Below are positions 51,067-60,069 of a DNA stretch of 64,000 nt, in pieces. The stretch is from Methylorubrum rhodinum (GTDB taxonomy: Bacteria > Pseudomonadota > Alphaproteobacteria > Rhizobiales > Beijerinckiaceae): the NCBI RefSeq assembly GCF_014199935.1, contig NZ_JACHOP010000027.1, positions 1-64,000 of the forward strand, written 5' to 3'. The position numbers were made by a program, and so were the translations under genes. Every line of letters begins with the position of its first letter. The stretch's first letter is position 1. Below the pieces are notes generated by a model. That model did not search any database. It saw only the letters and a program-made list of their open reading frames with translations, and had not been told where the DNA came from.

Positions 51067-53682
51067 ATGTCAGGCGCGCCGATGCAGCGTGAGCCGATCC
51101 TGTTCGCCTGGGCCTCCTCGCCGCGGCGCCACGCGGCGGCGCTCGGGCTCGCGGTCGGCCTCGGGACGCCGCTCGCGCTGTTCGTGCTGATCTGCCTGCG
51201 CGACCTCATCGCCGTGCTGACCCGCTCGAGCCCCGACGCGCTGCCGTTCCTGCGCATCGCCCTGCCGCTGCCGGGCCATCACCTCAACGAGGCGCCGGTG
51301 CTGTTTCCCGGCTGGCTCTTGCCGCCGTCCGAACTGCCGCTGATGGCGCTCTCGGCGCTCAGCGTCGCGGCGCTGGCGCTCGCGGCCCTCGGCGGCGTCG
51401 TGGCGCTGCTGTGCTTCTCGGTCCAGGCGCGGGCGACCGCCCGGCTGCGGACGCGGGCGCGGGAGGCCATCCTCGCCTCGCCGCCGGGCGCGCGGGAGGA
51501 TTTGCGGGCGCTCCCCGTTCTGGTCGGCCGGGCGCTCGCCCGGATGGGGATGGTGTCGGCGGTCGGCATCGTCGTGCCGGGGCTGACGATCGCGGCGATC
51601 CTGCTGGCGCTGGTGATGGCCGAACTCGCCGCACCCCGCCTCGTGCCGGTGGTCGCGCTGCTGCTCGCCGCCACGGGGCTCGCCCGCGCGCTGCTGCTGA
51701 GCCGCGCCGCCGCCCGCCTGGGCTTGCGGCGCGACGACACCGCCGCCACGGAAAGCGGCCTGCGCGATCTGATCCGCCGGATGCCCGCCGTGCGCGCCCA
51801 CGGCGCGGCGGCGTTCGAGCGCCGCCGCCTGGGCTTGCGCGCCCGCGCCGCCCGCTCCGCCCTGGTCCGGGCCGAGGCGCGGCTCGCCTATGCCCGCGCC
51901 CCGGCGCTGGCCCTCGTGGTGATCCTGCCCGCGCTCCTCATCGCCACGGCGCTCTGGCAGGGCGAGGCGGCGACAGAGGCCGACAACGTGCTCCCCGGCG
52001 CGCTCGCCGCGGCGGCGGGCGCCTTCGGCATCGCCGCGCTGCTCGTCTCGGCCTGCCTGCGGCTCTGGGCCGAGCGCCGGGCGGTGGCGCCGCTGTTTCG
52101 CGACATCGCGGCCATCGTCGAGGCTCTGGAGCCGCGCCAAGCGGGCGAGGCGCGGGACTTCGCGCCGTTCCCGCCCTCGGGCGCGCTCGCGGCAAGGGGC
52201 GTGGGCGCCTACGATCCGGCGAGCGGCGAACGGCTCACCGGGGTCGACCTCGCCCTGCCGATGCCGGCCCACATCGCCATCGTCGGCCCGCGCGGCAGCG
52301 GGGTGCGGGCGCTGGCCGCGCTGCTCGCCGGCCAGATCGAGCCGACCGCGGGGGCGCTCACCTACGGCGGCACCCCCTTGCGCGCCTTCGACCCCGCCGA
52401 GCGGGCCCGCCGCATCGCGCTGGCCGGCTCGGAAGCGATCCTGATCGAGGGGACGCTGCGGCAGAACCTGCTCTACGGCGCCCGCAGCGGCGACCGCGAG
52501 GCCTCGGGGCTGGCCGAGCGCATCGCCATCCTCAAGCTCACCGGGCTCGACGCCTTCGTCTACGAGCGCGGCCTCGAAGCCTCGGTCGATCCCGAGGACG
52601 ACCCCGCCACCGCGGTCGCCGTGGTCGCCGCCCGCCGGGCGGTGCGCGAGGCTCTGGCGGCACAAGGCATGGAGCGGCTGGTCGAGCCGTTCGACCCCGC
52701 CCGCTACAACCATCAGGCCGATCTCGGCGAGAACCTGCTGTTCGGCGAGGCGGTCGGCCCGGCCTTCTCGCCCGCGCGGCTCGCGGCGCATCCCTACCTG
52801 CGCGCCGTGCTGGAGGCGGAGGACCTGACCCGGACGCTGGCCGATGTCGGCCTCCAGGTCGCCCGCTCCACCGTCGAGATCTTTTCCGACCTTCCCGACG
52901 ACCATCCGCTGTTCGAGACCTTCTCGCTGTTTCCGGCGGCCGAGCGCGGCTATTTCGAGGATCTCGTCGCCCGCCAGCCGGAGGCGCGCGGCTTCCGCCG
53001 CGGCCCCGCCGGGCAGCGCGACCGCGAGCGGCTGATCGGGCTGGCTTTGCGCTACAACGAGACCCGCCACCGCTTCGGCCTCATCGACGCCGCCCTCGAA
53101 GAGCGGCTGGTCGCCGCCCGCCACAGCTTCGCCGCGCTCCTCCCCCCGCGCTACCGCGAGAAGATCGAGTTCTACGATCCCGCCCGGCTCACCGCCGCCG
53201 CGAGCCTGGAGGAGAACCTGCTGTTCGGCCGCATCACCCAAGGGGAGGCCGGGGCCGAGGCGCGGGTGCGGGCGCTGGTGCGCCGGGTGCTGGCCGAACA
53301 GGGGCTGGAGCCCACCGTCTACCGGCTCGGGCTCGCCACCCGCATTGAGGCGGGGACGGCGGGCGCGGCGCAAGGCCAGCGCGCGGTGCTGGGGGAGGGC
53401 GCCATCGGCCCGCGCGAGCGGGTGGCGATCGAGTTCGTGCGCTGCCTCGTGCGCCGGCCCGACCTCCTCGTGGTCGGCCTGACGCTCGACGAGCGCAAGC
53501 CCGACGAGGTCGCCGCCCGCATCAGTCGCCTGCGTGCCGTCCGCGCGGGCGCCGGCCTCGTCGTCTGCCTGCCCGACGAGGCGACGCTCCGCCGTCAGGC
53601 CCCGTTCGACGCGGTGATCCGGGTGGAGCGGAATACGGTGACGGGGATCGACGGCCTGCGGCTGTCCGAAGCCGCTTCGTGA
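51067..53682 (+). CDS. ABC-type transmembrane/ATPase-like protein with degenerate nucleotide-binding motifs
   Basis: This is an 871-aa protein (ATG 51067; TTG 51064 or ATG 51082 are possible). The N-terminal ~350 residues have about 5-6 TMs and an ABC-exporter-like coupling region. The C-terminal ABC domain has GPRGSGVRAL near residue 406, where the Walker A Lys is Val. The Walker B region reads LLVVGLTLDERK near 802 instead of LLILDEATSALD. It carries three copies of an exporter-type motif: LRQNLLYG (464), LGENLLFG (553) and LEENLLFG (714), with a long insertion between them. ATP hydrolysis is doubtful. It is divergent from the Act-like pair, so a functional link is possible. Confidence 0.75.
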   Translation: MSGAPMQREPILFAWASSPRRHAAALGLAVGLGTPLALFVLICLRDLIAVLTRSSPDALPFLRIALPLPGHHLNEAPVLFPGWLLPPSELPLMALSALSVAALALAALGGVVALLCFSVQARATARLRTRAREAILASPPGAREDLRALPVLVGRALARMGMVSAVGIVVPGLTIAAILLALVMAELAAPRLVPVVALLLAATGLARALLLSRAAARLGLRRDDTAATESGLRDLIRRMPAVRAHGAAAFERRRLGLRARAARSALVRAEARLAYARAPALALVVILPALLIATALWQGEAATEADNVLPGALAAAAGAFGIAALLVSACLRLWAERRAVAPLFRDIAAIVEALEPRQAGEARDFAPFPPSGALAARGVGAYDPASGERLTGVDLALPMPAHIAIVGPRGSGVRALAALLAGQIEPTAGALTYGGTPLRAFDPAERARRIALAGSEAILIEGTLRQNLLYGARSGDREASGLAERIAILKLTGLDAFVYERGLEASVDPEDDPATAVAVVAARRAVREALAAQGMERLVEPFDPARYNHQADLGENLLFGEAVGPAFSPARLAAHPYLRAVLEAEDLTRTLADVGLQVARSTVEIFSDLPDDHPLFETFSLFPAAERGYFEDLVARQPEARGFRRGPAGQRDRERLIGLALRYNETRHRFGLIDAALEERLVAARHSFAALLPPRYREKIEFYDPARLTAAASLEENLLFGRITQGEAGAEARVRALVRRVLAEQGLEPTVYRLGLATRIEAGTAGAAQGQRAVLGEGAIGPRERVAIEFVRCLVRRPDLLVVGLTLDERKPDEVAARISRLRAVRAGAGLVVCLPDEATLRRQAPFDAVIRVERNTVTGIDGLRLSEAAS

Positions 53683-54037
53683 CGGGAAGCTTCCAAGCCC
53701 GACGGTGTCTTCCACTGAGAGCAGCGGCCGGACGGCGCCGACTGCACCGCCCAAATGACCCGGCACACCATCGATCTCCGTGCCACAGCGCATCGGCCAT
53801 CCACACGGCGCCGGTCAAGACCGGCCCCTTGCCGCCTTGACAATCCAAATTTGCGGCATTAGCAAAATAGATGTTTTTCAGAATAGACTTCATCGACTGC
53901 TCTGAAATCAAGACAGCTAGATTGCGTCCGCTCGTGCCGCGCGGATTGCACAGTGATCATTGCTTGACGGGTCGGGGCAGGGCAGATTGTCGGACACATC
54001 AGCGGCTTGGCCAGGGCATTCGTCCCCGCGCCATCTT
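53683..54037. other. Intergenic region with A/T-rich patch and candidate promoter
   Basis: No gene is supported in these 355 bases. Between about 53830 and 53930 the DNA is distinctly A/T-richer. TTGACA (53837-53842) followed about 17 nt later by TAGCAA (53860-53865) is a possible sigma-70-type promoter reading toward the GNAT-like gene. A MucR-type protein is encoded downstream and may bind here. Confidence 0.35.
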
Positions 54038-54763
54038 ATGACCGGCCTGGATACGATCGATGTGACCTCTAAAGCCCTCCAGAGTGGATTGTTCCACGAC
54101 GAGGCCAAGGCACGGCGGATCACGGGTTATCTTGTGGCTGGCATCCCGCAAACCGTTCCCCTGGCGGTGAGGTGGGATCGACCCGGCCACGCGGTAAAGG
54201 TCGTGATGACGGCTAGAAGCCAGGATGCACAGGACGGCGTCCACATCGTACGAACCTTTTCGCGGCGGCGGCGGCGGAGCCCCTGGACGGTCGAGCACAC
54301 GCTGTTCCTGCTGGGCGAACATCACAGGGGCGGGGCGGCTCGCCGCATGCTCCGCGCAAGCCTTGAGGCCTATGACGGGCTGGGCGTCACACGCATCGAC
54401 GTCCACGCCGACATCGATGTCGGCGGATACGTCTGGGCGCGGCTGGGTTTTGCCGCAACCATGCCGGATGATGTCCGGGATAACCTCGCATTGGCCGTCC
54501 GGGCGCGTCCCGGTTCGTACCTTCTGCGCGAGGCGAACCGGGTGGCGGAGTCGAGCGACGACGACGACCTGATGTACAACCTCGCCGCTCTCACGATCGG
54601 GACCGACCGGTCCTGCGGCAAGGAGCTTCTCTCTGGAAGCGGCTGGTTCGGTCATGCGAATCTCGCGGATCGGCGTCACCGCGAGCGGATCGCGCGGCAT
54701 CTCACGACGGAGACCGCTGCGGCGTCCGGTACGATAGGAGACGATGAACGTGAACGTGCTTGA
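54038..54763 (+). CDS. GNAT-like hypothetical protein
   Basis: This is a 241-aa protein from ATG 54038; a longer frame to 53960 has no support. The central part (about 85-155) reads TLFLLGEHHRGGAARRMLRA, then LGVTRIDVHADIDVGGYVWA and RLGFAATMP. This resembles the acetyl-CoA-binding and GGYxWARxGF segments of GNAT-fold proteins. No clear catalytic assignment is possible. Its stop lies 20 nt inside the following mucR-like gene, so the two are translationally coupled and may act together. Confidence 0.6.
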   Translation: MTGLDTIDVTSKALQSGLFHDEAKARRITGYLVAGIPQTVPLAVRWDRPGHAVKVVMTARSQDAQDGVHIVRTFSRRRRRSPWTVEHTLFLLGEHHRGGAARRMLRASLEAYDGLGVTRIDVHADIDVGGYVWARLGFAATMPDDVRDNLALAVRARPGSYLLREANRVAESSDDDDLMYNLAALTIGTDRSCGKELLSGSGWFGHANLADRRHRERIARHLTTETAAASGTIGDDERERA

Positions 54764-55511
54764 AGCATTTCCCGGCCAGCTCTCCGAGAAGGCCAGCGAC
54801 GTTTCCGACGATCTCCTGCGCCCCGAGGATCGCTTCACCGCGGCAGAACGGGAGCGCCCGCGGATCTCGTGGCTCAATCAGAGCGCGGAGCGCGACCGCG
54901 CCTCCGAACCGCGCGACGCGGACGGGCCGACCATTCTCCAGCGCCGCCAGGCCCGCAAGCAGGACCGTGCCGCACTCGCGCATCACGGCCATCAGGTGTC
55001 TCGGCTCGATCGTGTCGAACTCGCCGCCGATCTCGTCGCGAACTACATCGCAGCCAACGCTCTCCCGTCGGCCGAGTTGCCGGCCCTGATCACGCGGGTG
55101 TACTCGGCCCTCGCCAGCCTGTCGCCGCCGCAGGCGCCGCAGGAAGAAGAGATCGAGAAGGCTTCGTCCGCCCAGATCAAGAAGTCGATCACGCCGGACG
55201 CGCTGATCTCCTTCATCGACGGCAAGCCCTACAAGACGCTCAAGCGCCATCTGACCACGCACGGCCTGGACATCGAGGGCTATCGTCGCCGCTACGGCCT
55301 GCCGTCCGACTACCCGACCGTCTCGGCAAACTATTCGGCGGCCCGCTCGGCGCTCGCCAAGGATCTCGGCCTCGGCCAGCAGCGCCGCAAGCCTCCGCCC
55401 AAGGCCGCCGACGACGACGCCACCGTCTCCGAGGCGCCCGCCCCGGCCCCGCGCAAGGGCGCGACCGGCGAGGGCCGTAAGACCGGCGGACGCCGCAAGG
55501 CCGCAGCCTGA
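54744..55511 (+). CDS. Ros/MucR-family regulator with N-terminal extension
   Basis: This 255-aa protein has a C-terminal ~170 residues that are almost identical, in DNA and protein, to the MucR at 44747-45280. Shared segments include KKSITPDALISFIDGKPY and the basic tail. It has the same loss of the first zinc-ligand Cys. The residues before HQVSRLDRVELAADL (about 1-83) are unrelated to the other copy and contain RQARKQDRAALAHHG. The DNA identity begins at TCAGGTGTCTC (54992 and 44759) and stops shortly after the stop codon, as expected for a segmental duplication or gene conversion fused in frame to another N-terminus. It overlaps the GNAT-like gene by 20 nt. Confidence 0.88.
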   Translation: MNVNVLEAFPGQLSEKASDVSDDLLRPEDRFTAAERERPRISWLNQSAERDRASEPRDADGPTILQRRQARKQDRAALAHHGHQVSRLDRVELAADLVANYIAANALPSAELPALITRVYSALASLSPPQAPQEEEIEKASSAQIKKSITPDALISFIDGKPYKTLKRHLTTHGLDIEGYRRRYGLPSDYPTVSANYSAARSALAKDLGLGQQRRKPPPKAADDDATVSEAPAPAPRKGATGEGRKTGGRRKAAA

Positions 55512-55632
55512 TCGCGAGGCGTTCGGGGCGTGACCGCACCCCGTAAATCCGCCTCAAATGTCGCGCAGGCATCGGACCCACGCCGCCGCGGGCGGCGCCG
55601 GCCTTTTTCGCCGGTCTCGACCGAGACGGTGC

Positions 55633-56844
55633 ATGCTCTCTCCCGACGCACCCGCTGCCTTGACGCGCCTCTCCTTCCGCACCCTGCTCGCGGCCCTCCT
55701 CGCGCTGATGGCGCTCGCCCTCCCGGCCCGCGCCGACAAGGCGAGCCAGCCGATCCCCGCCGACACCCTGGCGAAGATGGCGGCCAAGGGCACGCATGCG
55801 GCGGCGCCGATCCTGCTGCGGGCCTACAAGCGCGAATCCGAGATCGAGCTGTGGAAGCGCAACGGCGCCGGCCGCTACGTGCCGATCAAGACCTACCCGA
55901 TCTGCCGCTGGTCGGGGCAGCTCGGGCCGAAGACGAGGACCGGCGACCGGCAGGTGCCGGAGGGGTTCTACACCGTGGCCAAGAGCCAGATGAACCCGAA
56001 CTCGCGCTACTACCTCTCCTTCGACATCGGCTATCCCAACGCCTACGACCGGGCCCACGGCGCCACCGGCTCGGCGATCATGGTCCACGGCATCTGCTCG
56101 TCGATGGGGTGCTTCGCCATGACGGATCAGGTCGCGGGCGAATTGTTCGCCGTCGCCCGCGAGGCGTTCGCCGGCGGGCAGGGCGCCTTCCAGTTCCAGG
56201 CCTTTCCGTTCCGGATGACGGCGGCCAACATGGCCCGCCACCGCACCGACCCGAACATGCCCTTCTGGCGCCAGCTCAAGGAAGGCTCCGACCGCTTCGA
56301 GGCCACCGGCGAGGAGCCGGTCGTCGGCGTTACGGCCGGGCGCTACGCGTTCGCCCCGTCGAAGGACCCGGCCAAGGAGGCCGCTGCGCAGGCCCTGCAC
56401 CGGGACGAGAACGCCCGCATCGCCGAGATCGTCGAGGAGGGGGCGGCGGCGGTGCGCACCACCTATTCCGACGGCGGCCAGCACGCCTTCTGGGCCCACC
56501 GCATCCGCCAGGGTTTTCCGGTCGGCGACGTCAGCCGGCCCGAGGCGCTCGCCTATGCCGGCCAGGAGGTCGTCCTGATCGCCGCCCGCCGCAAGCCCGC
56601 GCCGCCCGCCGCGATGCCCGAGAGCCTCTGGGCCGCGGTGATCGGGCCGGGCACGCCGTTCTATCCGGTCCGTGCCGCCTACCGGGCGCCGTTCGAGGGC
56701 GGGCCGACGCCTCTCTTCGCCTCCACGGCCCGCCGCTACGAAGAGACGCTGCCGCGCCTCCTGCGCGCCGCGCTCGACGACGGCCTCGCCCCGCCGGCCT
56801 TCGCCGATCCGCAACCCGTGGTCGAGCGCGTGGCGCAGCGCTGA
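55633..56844 (+). CDS. L,D-transpeptidase (YkuD/YafK-like)
   Basis: This is a 403-aa protein from ATG 55633; an upstream in-frame codon at 55558 adds a basic, unconserved stretch. It has a signal peptide (about 10-35, ALALPARADKA) and a YkuD domain (about 60-200). Catalytic motifs are SAIMVHGICSSMGCFAM, with the conserved His, Ser and Cys in the HGxxxxxGC arrangement, and KTRTGDRQVPEGFYTV. It would cross-link or anchor peptidoglycan in the periplasm. The C-terminal ~180 residues resemble YafK-like extensions of unknown role. Confidence 0.93.
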   Translation: MLSPDAPAALTRLSFRTLLAALLALMALALPARADKASQPIPADTLAKMAAKGTHAAAPILLRAYKRESEIELWKRNGAGRYVPIKTYPICRWSGQLGPKTRTGDRQVPEGFYTVAKSQMNPNSRYYLSFDIGYPNAYDRAHGATGSAIMVHGICSSMGCFAMTDQVAGELFAVAREAFAGGQGAFQFQAFPFRMTAANMARHRTDPNMPFWRQLKEGSDRFEATGEEPVVGVTAGRYAFAPSKDPAKEAAAQALHRDENARIAEIVEEGAAAVRTTYSDGGQHAFWAHRIRQGFPVGDVSRPEALAYAGQEVVLIAARRKPAPPAAMPESLWAAVIGPGTPFYPVRAAYRAPFEGGPTPLFASTARRYEETLPRLLRAALDDGLAPPAFADPQPVVERVAQR

Positions 56845-57042
56845 ACTCGTTTTGACTTTACACAGATCAAAACGCCGTGTGCGGGCTCGCACACACACCC
56901 GCATGGCCGCCGCCCATCTCAACGCGGTACACTCCGACCCAATAACGGGCCGAAGGACCGCCGCGGATCGTCAAGCGGATGCGTGCGGCGGCGCTGTCAC
57001 TGTGGAAGGCTCGGGGGTCCGCCCGGGCAACGGTAGCGACCC

Positions 57043-57948
57043 ATGACCCTGACGAGTCCGGCCAAGGACGACGCCCTGACCTTGCGCTTCTGGGGCGTGC
57101 GCGGTTCGACGCCGACGAGCGGCCCGGAGACGGCCGAGTTCGGCGGCAACACGCCCTGCCTCGAAGTCCGCTGCGGCGAGCGCCTGTTCGTCATCGACGC
57201 GGGCTCGGGGCTGGGCGCCTTCGGCCGAGGCTGCCGCGATGCGCTGCCCCAGGAGATCGACCTCCTGTTCAGCCATCTCCATCTCGATCACAGCGCCGGC
57301 CTGCCGTTCTTCAAGCCCGCGGTGCTCGACGCGGCGCGCACGATCCACACGTGGTGCGGCAACCTCGACGGGCAGAGCGCCGAGGCGGCCCTCGACCGGC
57401 TGTTTTCGCCGCCGCTCTTCCCCGTCACCCTCGACGTCCTGCCCTGCACCTTCCGCCATCACGGGTTCCGCGCGGGTGAGCCGCTGATCTTCGCCGACGG
57501 CTCGCGGGTCGACACGATCCTGCTCGACCATCCGCAAGGCTCGACCGGCTTCCGCTTCGACCACGCGGGCAAGCGGCTGTGCGTCATCAGCGACATCGAG
57601 CACGGCGCGAACTGGCCCGATCCGACGCTTCTCCGCTTCGTCGAGGGCGCCGACCTGATCGTCTACGACGGCATGTTCACCGAGGGCGAGTATCCCTGCT
57701 GCAAGGGCTGGGGCCACTCGACCTGGCAGAAGGGCGTGGAGCTGGCGCAAGGGGCGGGTGCCAAGGCGCTCGCCATCATCCATCTCCATCCCTGCCATAC
57801 CGACGCGCAGTTGCGCGTGGTCGAGGCCGAGATGCAGGCCGAGATGCCCACCGCCTTCATCGCCCGCGAGCGCCAGTCGATCGAAGTCGGCCGCCCGCTG
57901 GTGGCGCTGGCCGAGCCGCCGGTCCGGGCCGTAGCGCGGCGGGCCTGA
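57043..57948 (+). CDS. MBL-fold metallo-hydrolase
   Basis: This 301-aa metallo-beta-lactamase-fold hydrolase begins LRFWGVRGSTPTSGPETAEF with the glycine-rich GGNTPCLEV strand. The metal-binding motif is SHLHLDHSAGLPFF, with later ligands in DIEHGANW, YDGMFTEGEY and IIHLHPCHTD. The layout matches the PhnP/cyclic phosphodiesterase-like branch. Its substrate is unknown. DUF4926 follows 14 nt downstream and is probably co-transcribed. Confidence 0.92.
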   Translation: MTLTSPAKDDALTLRFWGVRGSTPTSGPETAEFGGNTPCLEVRCGERLFVIDAGSGLGAFGRGCRDALPQEIDLLFSHLHLDHSAGLPFFKPAVLDAARTIHTWCGNLDGQSAEAALDRLFSPPLFPVTLDVLPCTFRHHGFRAGEPLIFADGSRVDTILLDHPQGSTGFRFDHAGKRLCVISDIEHGANWPDPTLLRFVEGADLIVYDGMFTEGEYPCCKGWGHSTWQKGVELAQGAGAKALAIIHLHPCHTDAQLRVVEAEMQAEMPTAFIARERQSIEVGRPLVALAEPPVRAVARRA

Positions 57949-57962
57949 GGGTTTTTGCCGAC

Positions 57963-58163
57963 ATGCCCGGCCTCTTCGGCACGGTTTCCTTGCGCAGCGA
58001 TCATACCGCTTGGGACGGCGAGCGCGTGCCGGCCGGAGCTTCCGGCACCGTGGTGGAGATCCTGAAGGACGGCGAGGCCTACGTGGTCGATATCGCAGAG
58101 CCGTTCGACACCGTCGCGACGGTCAGAGCCACCGAGTTGGACGTCGTCGTCGATAACGGCTGA
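57963..58163 (+). CDS. DUF4926-like small protein
   Basis: This is a 66-aa beta-rich protein: VSLRSDHTAWDGERVPAGAS, then GTVVEILKDGEAYVVDIAEP and TVATVRATELDVV. The spacing matches DUF4926 proteins (GTVVxxxxxGxAYxVxF), which are often found in toxin-antitoxin-like contexts. It sits 14 nt after the MBL hydrolase stop. Its function is unknown. Confidence 0.7.
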   Translation: MPGLFGTVSLRSDHTAWDGERVPAGASGTVVEILKDGEAYVVDIAEPFDTVATVRATELDVVVDNG

Positions 58164-58265
58164 GCATCGTTCGCGGCTGATCGCGTCGGGTGCCGCCCCA
58201 CAACGTCATCGCGAGGCGGCCGACCGGAAGCCGTCTCGGATGCGTATCGACCCGCGCCAGAACCC

Positions 58266-59756
58266 TCACATCGCCGTCGTCGCCCGATCCCCCTCCTCGC
58301 GCCCGATCCGGCTGTGGCGGCGGCTCCAGGCGAAGTAGATGACCAGCCCGATGGCGAGCCAGATCAGCAGGCGCAGCCAGGTCTCGCCGTCGAGCGACAC
58401 CATCATGGCGGCGCACGACACGACGCCGAGGATCGGCACCAGCGGGACCAGCGGGGTGCGGTAGGCCCGCGGCGCGTCGGGCTGGGTCCGGCGCAGGATG
58501 ACGACGCCGATGCAGACGAGGATGAAGGCCAGAAGCGTGCCGATGCTGGTCATGTGGCCGAGCTGGCTGATCGGCAGGAAGCCGCCGAGCGCGCTGGTGA
58601 ACACCATGAAGAACAGGTTCGAGCGGTAGGGCGTCTTCCATTTCGGGTGGATCGCCGAGAAGAAGCCCGGCAGCAGCCGGTCCTGGCTCATGGTGTAGAA
58701 CACCCGGCTCTGGCCGAGCAGCAGCACGAGGATCACGGTCGAGAAGCCGCAGATCACGCCGAAGGTGACGAGGCCCTTCAGCCACGGGAACGGCGTCTGG
58801 GCGATGGCGGTGTTCACCGGCGCCGCGTCGCCCTTCATGGCGTCGTAATGGACGAGGCCGGTCAGCACGCCGGCAAACGCGATGTAGAGGATCGTGCAGA
58901 TGGCGAGCGAGCCGAGGATGCCGATCATCATGTTGCGCTGGGGGTTCTTGGCCTCCTGCGCCGCGGTCGAGACCGCGTCGAATCCGACATAGGCGAAGAA
59001 CACGACGCCGGCCGCCCGCATCACGCCGCTCCAGCCGTACTCGCCGAAATTGCCGGTATTGGCCGGCAGGAAGGGGTCGTAGTTCTGCGCCTTGATGTAG
59101 AACAGGCCCACCCCGATCACGACGAGCACGACGGCGATCTTGACGAGCACGATCGCGCCGTTGACGCGGGCCGACTCGCGGATGCCGACCATGAGCAGGG
59201 CGGAGGCCGCCACGATGATGAAGATCGCCGGCAGGTTGACGAGGCCGTGGGCCATGGTGCCGTCGGCGAGCTGGTAGGTCTCGAACGGCGAGTGGGCGAA
59301 CGCCCCGGGCAGGGTGACGCCGAGCGTGTCCTGAAGGAAGCGCGTGACGTAGCGCGACCAGCTCACCGAGACGGTGGCGGCCCCCACCGCGTATTCGAGC
59401 ACGAGGTCCCAGCCGATGATCCAGGCGATGAACTCGCCCATGGTGGCGTAGGCGTAGGTGTAGGCCGAGCCCGCCACCGGGATCATGCCGGCGAGCTCCG
59501 AGTAGCACATGCCGGCGAACGCGCAGGCGATGGCCGCGATGGCGAAGGAGATGACCACCGCCGGTCCCGCATGCTCGGCCGCCGCGATGCCGGTGAGCGA
59601 AAAGAGCCCGGCCCCGATCACCGCGCCGATGCCGAGCCCGATCAGGCTCCAGGGCCCGAGATGGCGCTCCAGCTTGTTGTCGCCCGCCTCCGCGTCGGCG
59701 TTCAGCCGCTCCAGCGTCTTGATCCGGAAGAGGTCGCTCGCCAAGCCTGACGCCAT
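58266..59756 (-). CDS. APC-family amino acid permease (cationic amino acid transporter type)
   Basis: This is a 496-aa protein with about 12-13 TMs. It starts LFRIKTLERLNADAEAGDNK, typical of the CAT/YfnA group. TM1 carries SLIGLGIGAVIGAGLFSLTG; later motifs are CYSELAGMIPVAGSAYTYAY and VVFFAYVGFDAVSTAAQEAK. ATG 59756 was chosen over upstream codons because it fits the family N-terminus. It imports amino acids with a cation. Its promoter region is shared with the divergent nucleobase permease. Confidence 0.93.
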   Translation of the reverse strand: MASGLASDLFRIKTLERLNADAEAGDNKLERHLGPWSLIGLGIGAVIGAGLFSLTGIAAAEHAGPAVVISFAIAAIACAFAGMCYSELAGMIPVAGSAYTYAYATMGEFIAWIIGWDLVLEYAVGAATVSVSWSRYVTRFLQDTLGVTLPGAFAHSPFETYQLADGTMAHGLVNLPAIFIIVAASALLMVGIRESARVNGAIVLVKIAVVLVVIGVGLFYIKAQNYDPFLPANTGNFGEYGWSGVMRAAGVVFFAYVGFDAVSTAAQEAKNPQRNMMIGILGSLAICTILYIAFAGVLTGLVHYDAMKGDAAPVNTAIAQTPFPWLKGLVTFGVICGFSTVILVLLLGQSRVFYTMSQDRLLPGFFSAIHPKWKTPYRSNLFFMVFTSALGGFLPISQLGHMTSIGTLLAFILVCIGVVILRRTQPDAPRAYRTPLVPLVPILGVVSCAAMMVSLDGETWLRLLIWLAIGLVIYFAWSRRHSRIGREEGDRATTAM

Positions 59757-60069
59757 GTCGGTCCGTCGCTCCCGCTGGATGGAACCTTTGCCGTGATCCG
59801 ATCTGGTTCTCAGGCAATCGAGATCAATCCCGAAACCGCCGTCCTGCCAACGATCTGACGCGAATTCCAAGGGCAAGGAACGGGCCGGTCCGTCACTGTG
59901 TGCCGGCTCCGCAGACCGCGGCCTCGCGAGGATTTGATGGAATAGATCCCGTCGATCGACCAGACTTGGCGCGAACATCACTGCCCCGCCTCCGCGCCAG
60001 GAAATTTATCGCCGGCCTCATCTTGGCATATGAGTTGCCAAGCCAGACAAGACTCCAGCGGAGGCGCCC
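59757..60069. other. Divergent promoter region between two permease genes
   Basis: No gene is supported in these 313 bases. The part near 59985-60050 is A/T-richer (GGAAATTTATC) and contains the inverted repeat listed at 60022-60042. Confidence 0.4.
60022..60042. promoter_or_regulatory. Candidate operator upstream of the NCS1 permease
   Basis: CTTGGCA and TGCCAAG are perfect inverted half-sites separated by 7 nt and end 27 nt before the permease start codon. The symmetry and placement suit a dimeric repressor or activator site; the regulator is not encoded nearby. Confidence 0.5.
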
